A stretch of 64,000 nucleotides of DNA from Haematococcus lacustris (taxonomy: Eukaryota > Chlorophyta > Chlorophyceae > Chlamydomonadales > Haematococcaceae). A program made the position numbers and the translations under genes. Numbering within the stretch: the stretch's first letter is position 1; each line of letters starts with the position of its first letter. Positions 33,701 to 45,700 of the stretch are shown here, in pieces. The DNA lies in assembly GCA_030144725.1 (NCBI GenBank), contig JASKMD010000010.1:4461045-4525044 (forward strand), given 5' to 3'. The notes under the pieces are model-generated. The model was not told the DNA's origin. It made no database searches and saw only the letters and a list, made by a program, of their open reading frames with translations.

Positions 33701-36700
33701 TTCCCCTCCTCCACCGCCACCCTCTCCATCACCACCTCCACCCTCTCCTCCTCCCTCCCCGCCCCCACCCCCTCCCTCGCCTCCTCCACCCCCTCCTCGC
33801 CCTCCTCCTTCCCCTCCTCCCCCACCCCCTTCCCCACCTCCTCCACCCCCTTCTCCTCCTCCCCCACCGCCCTCTCCTCCTCCACCCCCACCTCGTCCTC
33901 CGCCCTCCCCTTCCCCCCCCCCACCCCCACCACCCTCTCCTCCCCCACCCCCACCCCCACCCCCCTCTCCCCCTCCCTCACCTCCACCACCCCCTCCCTC
34001 ACCTCCTCCCCCACCCCCTTCACCTCCTCCCCCACCTCCCTCTCCTCCTCCCCCACCTCCCTCGCCTCCTCCCCCACCGCCCTCTCCCCCCCCTCCGCCA
34101 CCTTCTCCTCCACCACCCCCACCATCTCCGCCTCCGCCACCACCTTCCCCACCACCCCCTCCTAAGTCACCTCCTCCTCCTCCACCCTCCCCACCCCCTC
34201 CTCCACCATCCCCTCCACCACCTCCTAGATCTCCCCCCCCTCCCCCGCCCTCCCCCCCACCCCCTCCCCCCTCCCCCCCACCCCCTCCCCCGTCCCCCCC
34301 ACCTCCACCCCCCTCCCCTCCACCGCCCCCCCCTTCCCCTCCCCCCCCGCCCCCCCCTCCCCCTCCTTCTCCACCCCCCCCACCATCTCCCAGCCCCCCT
34401 CCTCTTCCCCCTCCTCCACGCCCTCCGCCACCACCACAGAGGTGCACAGTCACGCTAGTGTTGAAGGCCACCACCGCCCCTCCCCTCACCAACACCAGCT
34501 GTGAGCTGTACTCCTCATACGTACACACCATCTACACGGTGAGTTGGCAGCAGACAGTATTCAGCCCATGTCATCTTTTATCACACCCATGTCTTCATTC
34601 TGCTTCATCAACAGCCCTTACAGCGCGAGCAGTGTTATATCCCTCTTTCTTCATTCCTCATACCCTTTCCTCGCCAAGTCAAATTCTCATCCTCAATACT
34701 GCCTCGGTGCCTTTTCTCCTTTGGCACTGTCGCCTAAAAAGGAGCCTGATGTCAGGCCTAGCAAATAAACTGTAAACCAACCGCCACCTCAAGTCTTTGC
34801 CCCTTGTCCTCGCTCCTGCTTCAGTGCCTCTAGTGGGTTTGATATCACCTGTGTGACATCAGCGAAGCTGAAATAGAGCTCAATGGCTATAATGGGGCTC
34901 AAACGCCCAGCAGCCACATTGACCAACCAACAAACCAACTCACTAACCAACCCAGCAACGACTTCGACCCCAATTCCTTCGATTCACTAGTGAACCAGCA
35001 ATTGAAAACCTGCATCACTTGCACTGCAATGCTGTCAATCTCTGTGCATGGGCTGAATGCATTAAATATTAAACTGCTGCCAACCGCTGCCATGCAGATG
35101 GGCGTGGCAATCCAGGGTGGCCTACGCTGCCAGACATTCCTTGCAACAAACACCATGGTGAGGTGTGCAGGCTTGCCAGCGGCTCACTGATGCTGATGAC
35201 TCATGCTGCTGCTGACCCCACATGTGCCTCTTGCCAACACCCCTGCCCTTGGCTCCTGTATTGGCTACACCCCTGCTCCTGTATTGCCAACACCCCTGCT
35301 CCTGTATTGGCTACACTGCATTGACCCGACCCACAGCCTCAGCCTGTTGATTACAATAACCATCACCACCTCCGCATGCCTGCCTCTACCAAGCATGCCA
35401 TTTCCCATCATCACCATCACATCACATTGGCTCATTGCAATGTTCTTTGCCAGATGTGGCCATTGCTGTTGTCCCAGGTCAGTGCTGCGGCAGTGGTATG
35501 GGCACCTGGGTTGAGCAGCACCAACCCAGCCTAACATTGTCAGCCTCTGCCATGCCATGCCATGCGGCTGATGCCATGCGGCTGATGCCATGCGGCTGAT
35601 GCCATGCGGCTAACGGTGGCCCATCCAGTCTTAGGTAGTGCGGCACACACGGTATGGACACCTGGTTTGGCCGGCTCCAGCCTAGCCTGCTCTGCTGCTG
35701 CAGGTGGTGACCTTGGCTGTTGAGACACTGGCCGGTGCAGCTCGCCTGCTGGCTGCCACCCGAGGCCCTGCCGCTGCCAGCCTGCTGTTCAACCTATTCG
35801 AGGTGCAGTCTCCCTGCTGCAGAGCTTTGAGCTGGCTTCTGCCACTGCTGCTGCAGTTGCTGCTGCTGTTGAGGTTGCTGCTGCGGTTGCTGCTGCCCCT
35901 GCTGCGGGAACCGCTGCCGCTGCTGCCCCTGCCATTGCTGCCCCTGCCTCTGGCATTGACCTTGACTCAACCTCACTACCACCCTTAGAGCTGCAATGCT
36001 TCCTCGATGATGATGCGCATGCCTTGCCTTCGCACCCACTGGCCAAGTGCAGCCTGCCTGCCTGGCCTCCCTGCCTCCCTGCCCCCCTGCAGGTGCCATG
36101 CGGCGACAGTGAGCAGGGAGGGGCCTCTAGCGCCTTCACCGTGCTTGGCAGCTGCCTCAGCACCACGGTGGTCATGACGCCCACAGACTGCAACCAGGTC
36201 AGTCAACGCCATCAGGGACTAGCCAACCTCCAGCTGGCCTCTGGTTGGCCGGAGTTGGCCGGAGTATTGAGGCCATAGCATTTAGAGGCAGTAGTATTGA
36301 GGCAGGGTTAAGGCAGGATAGGGCTAAGGTTGGAGCAGGGTGAACAGTTTCCGTTCAAGCCACACTGGGGGGCCAGAGCAGGCTGTTACAGTGCTGTAGA
36401 CTAGACCAGGACCAAGCCAGCCAAAAGGTCAGACCTGCCTTGTTGCAACCATTGTTGCTGGTTGCTGTCACTGCACTGCACTGCACTGCACTGCACTGCA
36501 CTGCACTGCACTGCACTGCACTGCACTGCACTGCACTGCACTGCACTGCACTGCACTGCACTGCACTGCACTGCACTGCACTGCACTGCACTGCACTGTC
36601 ACCACCATTGTTGCTGCTTGCCCCCCCCTCCCCTGCAGCTTCACCCCCTGGAGCCTCTGCTGCCGCCCTCCCCCCCCTCCCCTGCAAGCCCCCCCCTCCC

Positions 36701-39700
36701 CCGTGACTCGCTCCCCGCCCTTCCCCCCCTCACCCGCACCCCCCAGCCCTGGCTTCGTCCAGTCCTGCCCAGTCGTCATCCAGCTGCAGCGCTTCAGCCC
36801 CCCACCCTTTGACGACCAGGGCTGCTCAATCCTGACGGACCTGGTGGTCAGCACCTACATGCAGGTAGGGGTCAGCGCAGGGCAGATGCAGGTAGGGATA
36901 CGGGGATGTGGCGGGGCAGTAGAACTTGCTTCCCGCCATGTGCCCCATGCCAAGTGCCATGTGCCCCAGATGTTGACTTGCTTCCAGCTCCAGTCGGTCA
37001 TTGCCAAGTCATGAGTGAGGGGAGGTGGTAGCACAAGGCTGGTGGTGGGTTCCTGGGAGGTGGTGGATGGGACAAGGTGGTGGATGAGACAAGGTGGTGG
37101 ATGGGACAAGGTGGTGGATGGGCCCAGGGCAAGGAAGGTGGAACTGATGAGAGCTCAAGCTGCGTGAAGGAGCAGGGAGGTACAGAGTGGCGTGCCAATG
37201 AAGGTGTCCATGCCACGTGCGAGGATAGCATGCCCCTGCACTGTGTGCCCCACATGCTGAAATATGGCTTTTGACCTGTGCCAGGCTGCACTATGAACTT
37301 GAGGGTAGAAGCCTGGCGTGTGTCAGTTCAAGCTATAACTTTCACTGTACTACTATACTCAGCGCTGTGGGCTGCTGACTGCAATTGGGCCAGCACCAGG
37401 CACCAGCCCTGACTGTGCCCTAACCCACACACGCCATGGGCAAGACCTGGATCCCTGGCTGGCTTTGCCACCGCCAATAAAGCCTGAAAGCCTAATGCCG
37501 TCCTTATCACAACAAGCCAGAGTGCATGCATACTCTGCCTGGGTCTACTCTGCCTGGGTCTACTCTGCTGGCAGGCCACAGGCTGAGTCAAGCATGTCTG
37601 AACCACCGCTTCCTTGCCTGTCACCCCCTGTCAGCCCCTCAGGCACCCTGGGGCCGCATGCCATGCTGTCAACTGCATTGTGTTCGGCAGGGCCTGCCCA
37701 GCCTGACTTCCTGGACCTGCCTCTACCAGGACGCCTCCAGCCTGATCCTGACCATTGCGCTGCCCAGCTTGTCGGTTGAGGCCCGCCTGCTCGACACCTT
37801 CTCAACCGCCTCCAGTGCAAGCCCAATCCTAGCCGCTTTCAACGTCACCGGCTGCGCAGATTACCTCCGTCTTATCGCTGGCTGCTCCCAAACCTCCATC
37901 TCAACCTCTGGCTGCGAAGCCCCACCATTGTCCCCCCTCCCACCCCACCTCCCACCGAGCCCCTTTCCCCCTGATGACCCCACCCTGCCAGACCTGCCGC
38001 CACCTGCGGACTTTCCTCCCCCCAGCCCCAGCCCCAGCCCCCTTTCCCCTGACTCGCCTGAGCTGCCACTGTTGCCACCCCCCCCTCCACCCCCACCCCC
38101 CCCCTCCACCTGTAATGAATGAAGGCAAGTCTCAGTTCCAGTCAACATCTGCCAGACCATGTCTCACAACGTTCCGACAAACTGCCACAACTACGTCCAT
38201 CCCCACTCTCGCAAGTTTAGCCATTGTGTGGTGCCATTCGACTTGTGTTTAGGCATTGTGTGTTACCATCGCAAGACACACAAAGTGCCCTCCCCATCAC
38301 CAGCTTTTTGGTGAATCCGCAGTCCTTGGTCGGTGACCTGGGATTGATCTCTTGACCGTGACTGACGCTGTGTTGACACTGCTTCTTCTTTGTGGCTGCA
38401 GGCAACTGCACGGTTGAGCTGTCTGCAATGACTAACCGGTCCATGGGCTGGAACGCCGTCCTGTGCATGCAGCTTGCTACCTACGCCTCCCAGTTTGTGC
38501 TCAATGGCATGCCCGGCCTGCTGCAGCCCCTTCAGTGCTGGGCCTACACTGGCCGGTGAGCTATGGCTGGCAGCAAGGCTGTAGAAGTGCACTACCGCAA
38601 CACCTAGGGTGGTCCCATGTGTTAGGGTTAGGTGCTTGGGTTAGGGTTAGGGTTAGGGTTAAGACAAGCAGTGGGTGACAAGCAGTGGGTGCTCAACCAT
38701 GAGCAATACACCAGCTATGCTCATGTACTGCTTGGCACGGCGGGAGTGTGACGCAGCATTCGTGACTGAAGGTCGTGGTTTCTTGGGCGTGCGCTGTGTG
38801 AGCGCAGGTCGCTGTCTCTTGGTGGATACTTCGCTGACGCCGCGTCGTGCCCGGAGTATCTGGCGCGCGTCCGATCGCCGGACATTGTGCTGTTGCTCAC
38901 CAGCGCCCTGAACCTGACGTGTGGGGATTCTCTGATGGCCAGCGTCAACGGCGGAGCCAATCCCACCCAGCTGGCAACGCGGCTCTGCATCACGCCCGGT
39001 GGCTCGCCACCTCAGCCGGCGCCCGCGCCGTCGCCGTCATCCCCCGACATCACGCTGCCTTGTACTGCCAGCATCACCGTCACTTCCGCGGTTGACCGCC
39101 CGTGGGGACTGGCGCAGTGCGACTTGCTGGCTCTGGTGAGAAGAGCGGCTGGCATAGGTTTGGGCGTTTGGGGTTTGGGGGTGGGGTTTAGGTTTGTAGC
39201 CCAACTCTGGGTTCTGGGCTAGGCTCTTACCCCTGCCTCACCCTAATGCCTGCACAGTTTCTGCCATATCTGTTTACTCCCGGACTCCCGGACAGCCACA
39301 GCATTCATCGCCCACAGCCACAGAGATGATACCAATGATGTTGGCCAGACTGTTTGTCAGAAATGCATGGCTCCCTGTACGCGTGGCAGGGGGGCTTGGG
39401 AAGGCAGTCTGGATAGCAAGCTATGATAGCAAGGTGCCTAGTATGCCTCTTCTCCTGCTGTTAAGCGCTAACCTGCAATGACTGCCTTTCGACGTTGCCT
39501 GCAGTTTGCCAACCAGCTGTACGTGGACTGGCTCGGCCCTCTCATCTACAACTCATCCTCCGGCGTGCTGTTGCCCTTTGCCTGCTACTCTCAAAACAGC
39601 CAGTGAGTAGGCCTTGCCTGCAGTGCTTCAGGGTGTACATGGGCACCATAGCCATGATGCCAAGCACTCCGTCAGCATCACCACAACTTGACAGCCATCC

Positions 39701-42700
39701 ACACAACCCTAGCCCAACCCTCCTCCTTGCCTCTTCATGTCATCTCACTTTCTCGCCTAACTCCTGTAATCGTTCTTGTACCCGTGCTGCTGGCTCCCTT
39801 CCATTCGCAGGTCGCTATCGGTCCAAGCGCTGTTCACGCTCGATACTTGCTACTCGGCGCAGCTGGTGTTCGTCCTCCCTACCCCGGCCCGCCTCATCGC
39901 CTCCGCTCTAAACCTCACCTGCGGCGACTCCATCACAGGCGCCACGTCATACAACACCACGGCATCCAAGACCTGGGCCGACGACCTGCTGTGCAACGCC
40001 CCAGTGGCGTCGCCACCTTCCCCACCCTCCCCGCCTGCGGCAGATCTCTCGGCAGCGTGCAACGTGTCGGTCGTCATAGACGCTGTCGCGCCTCGCGGGT
40101 TCGGCGCCTCGCAGTGCTCGTACCTAGCTGATTTCTCCACCCAGCTCTTCCTGGACGCGTTTGGGACAGCGTCCTTCTTCACGGACAGCAACATGCAACT
40201 GCCCTTTGCGTGCGTGGGGAGCAGCAGCAGGCGCCTGGCAGTATCGGGGGTCATAAAACCCGGACTTGCGTGCTCACCTTTCTTGTCAGCTTTCAACTAC
40301 TCCGCCAACACGCAGCTGCTTGTAGACACCCTAGGTCTTGGGTGCGGGGACACGCTGACGGGTCGCACCTTGCCTCGAGACGCGCCGTCCGCTGGCGTTA
40401 CGATCGTCGTCACCAGCCAGCGGGGCTGCATGCCCGGTACCGCCCTGCCGCCACCGCCGCCCGCCCCGCTAGCACCAAGCCCGCCTCGGCCTAGCCCACC
40501 TGGCACGCCCGGCTGCCCGGTCAGCCTGCAGGTGAAATGCAGTTCCAGGGCTGACCCCTCGCCGGCTTAACTTGGCCAGGTAGACTCCGACTTATTTGTT
40601 GACCCCTGCCACAATCACACCCATGTTGCGGCCTGCTGCAGGTCAACAAAGTGATCAACTATGGCATCATGTTTGACGCCAGCACTTGCGACCACCTCGC
40701 CAGCTTCGCCAGCATTGTGTACCTGCAGCATGCCAGTATCGCAGCCCTATCTGCGGCGACTGCGACCTCTGCGGCCTCTGTGGCCTCCCGCTTCACTTGC
40801 ACTTTCAGCTCACCGAGGTTAGTGAATCGAGGTTCAGCCGATGCTGCGCGTGCCAGGCCTGCCACACATCCGATGCTGGGGGGATGGGGATGGCGTAGGG
40901 CTAACATGTGCGTCGCAGCCACCGCACCCTCTACATGCGGCATTGTTGCTGCCATCAAGCTAACTTGCTGCGACGCTTCCTGGTGCTCGCGCAGCGTGAT
41001 GATTGTGAGCGCGGTGCTGTCCGGCAGCCAGGCAAACACCTCATTCTTCCAGGCGCTGAGCAACGTCGCAGCCGCACAGCTGCTGGCCATCAGCTTCGAC
41101 CTGGCGTGCGGCGACTCCGTGTCTGCCTACAGTGCTACATGCGGCGGCTTCCTCACCGTGCAGAGGGAGCTGTGCATTGCTTCGCCTGCGCCATCCCCGC
41201 CCCTACGCCCCGCGCTTCCGCCCCCGCCATCGCCGCTGCCCTCCAGCCGAGTATGCACCATAGTCACCCAGATCTACCAGAGCACGCTCCGAGCAGATCC
41301 CGATGGTGGGTTTGTAGCCGCTCCCACAGCTCTCAACACAGCCCTCAACACAACATACCAGCAGATCTCATCGCCAGCCTCACCATGGCTATGAGCAGTT
41401 CGGTATCTTAGCAGCAGTGGATCTACAGGGTGGTGGGTGTCAGTTCGATGATGAGTTACACATGCACGTGGTACAGCCAGTCTATGTTGCTGTGTTGCAC
41501 ATCGTGCCTGCAGGTGTGCCTGTGCAGTACACACAGGGACATTGTGACCACCTGGCCTTCTACTCCAACATCATGTACCTGGCAGACATCCCAAGGAACA
41601 CGTGAGCAACAAACCCTTTACCACAGCCCTGTGGAAACAACAGCTTCCCCTTCACAGCCCCTGCCCATCACTCCCACCCTCACAGCCCCACCCTTGCCCC
41701 TTATATGCGCAACGCTGTCTGAGCCCACTGTCCCTTACATATCTGAGGTATAGGGAAAAATATAGGCGTCCTTATTTTCTCATAATGGGTAGTTGGATGG
41801 CTAGGGGCAAGGGGTCTACGGCTCCGGTACTCAGAGCTTACAATCGCATACGTCATGGCCCGATGCTAATTTGACCATGCAGACGTCGACGGCCTAACGA
41901 GTTGCACGAAATGAATAAAAGAAATCAATCGTTGCACCATTCCAATGCCAAGCCACTCCAAAGCCAAGCCATTCCAAAGCCAAGTATGAATGGCATAGGG
42001 TGGGACATGGCTGCTTGTGGGGTGGCTGCAGTCGGGAGAAGAATAGCTCGCCACATGATGGCTGCCAAAGGGGAGGCGGTGCTGCCTGCGGGGGCAGCAG
42101 GGGCAACAACGGCAACACTGGCAGCAGCATCAGGAGCGACAGCATCAGCGGCAACACTGGCAGCAGCGACAGCAGCGGCAACACCAGCAGCAGCAGCACC
42201 GGCAGCAGCAGCAGTAGCAGCAGCGGCGGCGGCGGCAGCAGCGGCGGCGGCAGCAGCAGCAGCAACAGCGGCGGCAGCAGCATCAGGAGCGACAACATCA
42301 GCGGCAGCAGCAGCAACAGTGGCAACACGGCAACACTGGCAGCAGCAGCACAGCGGCAACACCGGCAGCAGCAGCAGCATCGGCAGCAGCATCAGGAGCG
42401 ACAACATCAGCGGCAGCAGCAATAGCGGCAGTGGCAACAGTGGCAACACGGCAACACTGGCAGCAGCAGCACAGCGGCAACACCGACAGCAGCAGCAGCA
42501 GCAGCATCGGCAGCAGCATCAGGAGCGACAACATCAGCGGCAGCAGCAACAGCGGCAACAGTGGCAACACTGGCAGCAGCGACAGCAGCAGCAGCAGCAG
42601 CAGCGGCAACACCGGCAGCAGCAGCAGCAGCAGCAGCAGCATCGGCAGCAGCAGAAGCATCAGCAGCTGCAGCATCAGGAGCGACAGGATCAGCGGCAGC

Positions 42701-45700
42701 AGCAGCAGCGGCAGTGGCAACAGCGGCAGTGGCAACACCAGCAGCGGCAACACCAACAAGGGCATTACCGGCAGCAGCAGCAGCGGAGGCAGCGGTGGCA
42801 TCAGCATCAGCGGCGGCAGCAGCATCAGCGGCATCAGCAGCGGCAGCAGCAGCGGGGACAATCAGGGATGGTCTTGAAGCAACATGTGAACAAGCATCAG
42901 CAAGTGGTGGCAGAGCAGTGCACGGGACACTACATGGTGGGTGGCAAGGTGTGGGTGGCAAGGTGTTATAATGGTAACAGAGAGCGTAGCACTCACTTAG
43001 CACATAGATGCACATGGCAGCACACAGCAGCTTGGGCTTGTTGTAGTAGGCGCCATGGAGATGACGAGTCGATGGTCTGATGGTAGAGTTGGGATGAACC
43101 TCCAACTGCACGGGTACAGACCATAGTACCTGAGCACATGTTGAAATGCTGCAGCACATAATATTATGCACGGGGCATGTATTGCAACAGACATAGGCTG
43201 CTCTACATTCCCGCTACTACACTTGCTGCCACGGTGTCTTCTGCAACACCGCTTGCAGTTCTCACCTGATCAGGATGCGTTTGTCCCCGTAATGGGGAAC
43301 TTCTTGTCGTTGAGCGTCGGAACTTATAGGTGGACTTAGTTGCAGAGATAGTAGCGGGGTCGCTGGGGCAAGACTCCCGCGCTGCTGATGGGCTGTGATT
43401 AAGGGCTGTGATCAAGAGAGCAAGCCGACCGCCACCCACCTTGACCATTGACAACGACCACACGTGTGCCGCTTGCATACTTGACGCTTACATACGCCGC
43501 TTACATACGTCGCTACGTCGCTACGTTGACATTGGCAATGGGTTGACGTTGGAGCGAAACGGTTCTGCCAATAGCCAGGGTGGGCGCCACGGCTTGCCAC
43601 AGAGACAGCGAGGTGGCATTGGTAACGAGATGGATGCGGCTATGGTCAATTAGCTCCCAGGTGCGTAACTCTGCTATCTCGCTAGCTGTTGCAGGGGCGC
43701 CACTGCTCGCTGCTGCGTCGCTGCCGCATGTGATAGTTGAAGCTGACTTGCGGCCACCTGTCAATTGAGTAGCATTTTCACGTGGCTGCCTGGCTGTGCG
43801 GTTGTGCGGCTGCCTGGCTGTGCGGTCTCTGTCGACTTGACTGTGGTTGACCTCATCTTGACCTCCTTTTGAACCGGTCACACGTCAGTGGCCGCGCAAG
43901 TCGTGCAAGCTGCACAATCTGTGCAAGCCGCGATAGCGTGCAAAGCAGTCGGGTAGAATTAAGCCCAAGTTGGGGTATGGAATGGCTAGATGAGGCTGTC
44001 GGCAGGTCGTGCAAGTCGTGCAAGCCGCATAAGCCGAGCTACTTATAACTGCCAGGCTGGCGACCGGCAAAACATAATGGTCGAGCGGCAAATGATAATG
44101 CTCCAGCGGCAAAGTGCACTTTTTGATAATGCTCCAGCGGCAAATGATAGCGTTGGTCCAGCAACTGCGTTGCGATTGCGTTGTTCGTAGTGCTGGTCAA
44201 CGTGGGATGGGGGCGGTCAACGTGGGACGGGTATACTACTACTACTATTGCTACCTCTACGTTGCTCAAGCGACTCTACGCGATAGCTTAGCGGACGTGC
44301 TACCTGGCTGGCATGTATACTTATAACTGCCAGGCTGGCGACCGGCAAAACATAATGGTCGAGCGGCAAAGCATAATGGTCGAGCGGCAAAGCATAATGG
44401 TCGAGCGGCAAGTGCACTTTTTGATAATGGTCGAGCGGCAAGCACGCTTCTCGCATACGTTGCGGGGGAGCCTTTGCGTGGCTGCGTCTAGCGGCTGTGT
44501 TGAAAAGGGTTGCATACAGTGTTGGTCAACGGTGGCGGTTACGGGATTGGGGAACCTCAGATATACCAGATAATCGCCGTTACCTCTCGCATTATGCGAA
44601 CTAATGGTCTCGTCCTCGGCTCTGCTACCATACATCCCTCGGCTACGCCTCGGGATGTATGTCCGCGCCACCTCGGCCTCGACCATTATTTTCGCATATC
44701 TGAAGTGTAAGCAAAATACAGGATCAAATAATTCTTCATAATCCGGGTTGATATTGGGTCCTCATCGTGCCAATCTTACATACATAGCCAGGTTTGTATA
44801 GTCGCCCTTATAAGCAGCATACCGGGTCCCCCAATACAACGCCCTCATTGTTTCACAACAACTCATGCATAGTAGAAAGTTGATACTGTGTACCCAAGGG
44901 CTCGAGGGTGCAGCTAGGTGGATGGTGCACAGAGTGATGTGTTGGCCATGTGGGGGTGGGGGTAGGGCGCCACGCTGGCCATATGGGGGTAGGGCGCCGC
45001 GCTGGCCATGTGGGGGTAGGGCGCCGCGCTGGCCATGTGGGGGTAGGGCGCCGCGCTGGCCATGTGAGGGTAGGCGCCGCGCTGGCCATGTGGGGGTAGG
45101 GTGCCGCGCTGGCCATGTGAGGGTGAGGCGCCGCGCAGGCCATGTAAGGGTAGGGCGCCACACTGGCCATGTAGGGGTAGGGCGCCACGCTGGCCATGTG
45201 GGGGGTAGGGCGCCGCGCTGGCCATGTGAGGGTAGGGCGCCGCGCTGGCCATGTGGGGGTGGGGGTAGGGTAGGGTTGCAGGTTGGGTAGGGTTGCAGGT
45301 TGCATGGCGAGAGAAGGGCGCCATGGGAGTGGCAGGCGTCACACGCGTCACCAGGCCCTTGGCGTTGCGGGGGTCCATGTGAGGCTTTGCACGCTCCCAA
45401 TCCTCAGCGGTGATGAGCTTGGCACGCTTGGTAGTGTGCTGGACCTACACAATAACATAGCAAAGTTAGGATAAAGTGAGTAGAGCTGGCATTGCATTGT
45501 CATGTGTCAAGATTAGCAATAGCCTAGATGATAGCACGCCTACTAGCAACTAGCAAGCATGTTGCACCACCCACCTCTCCTGCAGCATAGGAAGCCTTGT
45601 CATGCCCATCCACCAAATCTCGTAGCTCCTTCCACACACCAGTCTTGGCCAACAGGTTAGGGTTGTCCGCCTTCGGAATGTTGGTGAAGCGGTTCAGCCT

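Noticed and set aside
33208..34531. Gly/Glu-rich and Leu/His/Pro-rich frames overlapping the pherophorin hinge
   Set aside because: Shadows of the homopyrimidine repeat; only one frame joins the conserved Cys modules on both sides.
38621..38661. Telomere or chromosome end
   Set aside because: Only four to five TTAGGG units inside a well-supported intron.
41894..43171. Poly-Gln, poly-Ala and poly-Leu frames in intron 20
   Set aside because: Caused by the CAG-rich compound repeat; no start, splice or domain evidence apart from the short KLLCAAMCIYV fragment.
44938..45270. 28-bp direct repeats resembling a CRISPR array
   Set aside because: Units are contiguous with no unique spacers, there are no cas genes, and the setting is a eukaryotic intron.
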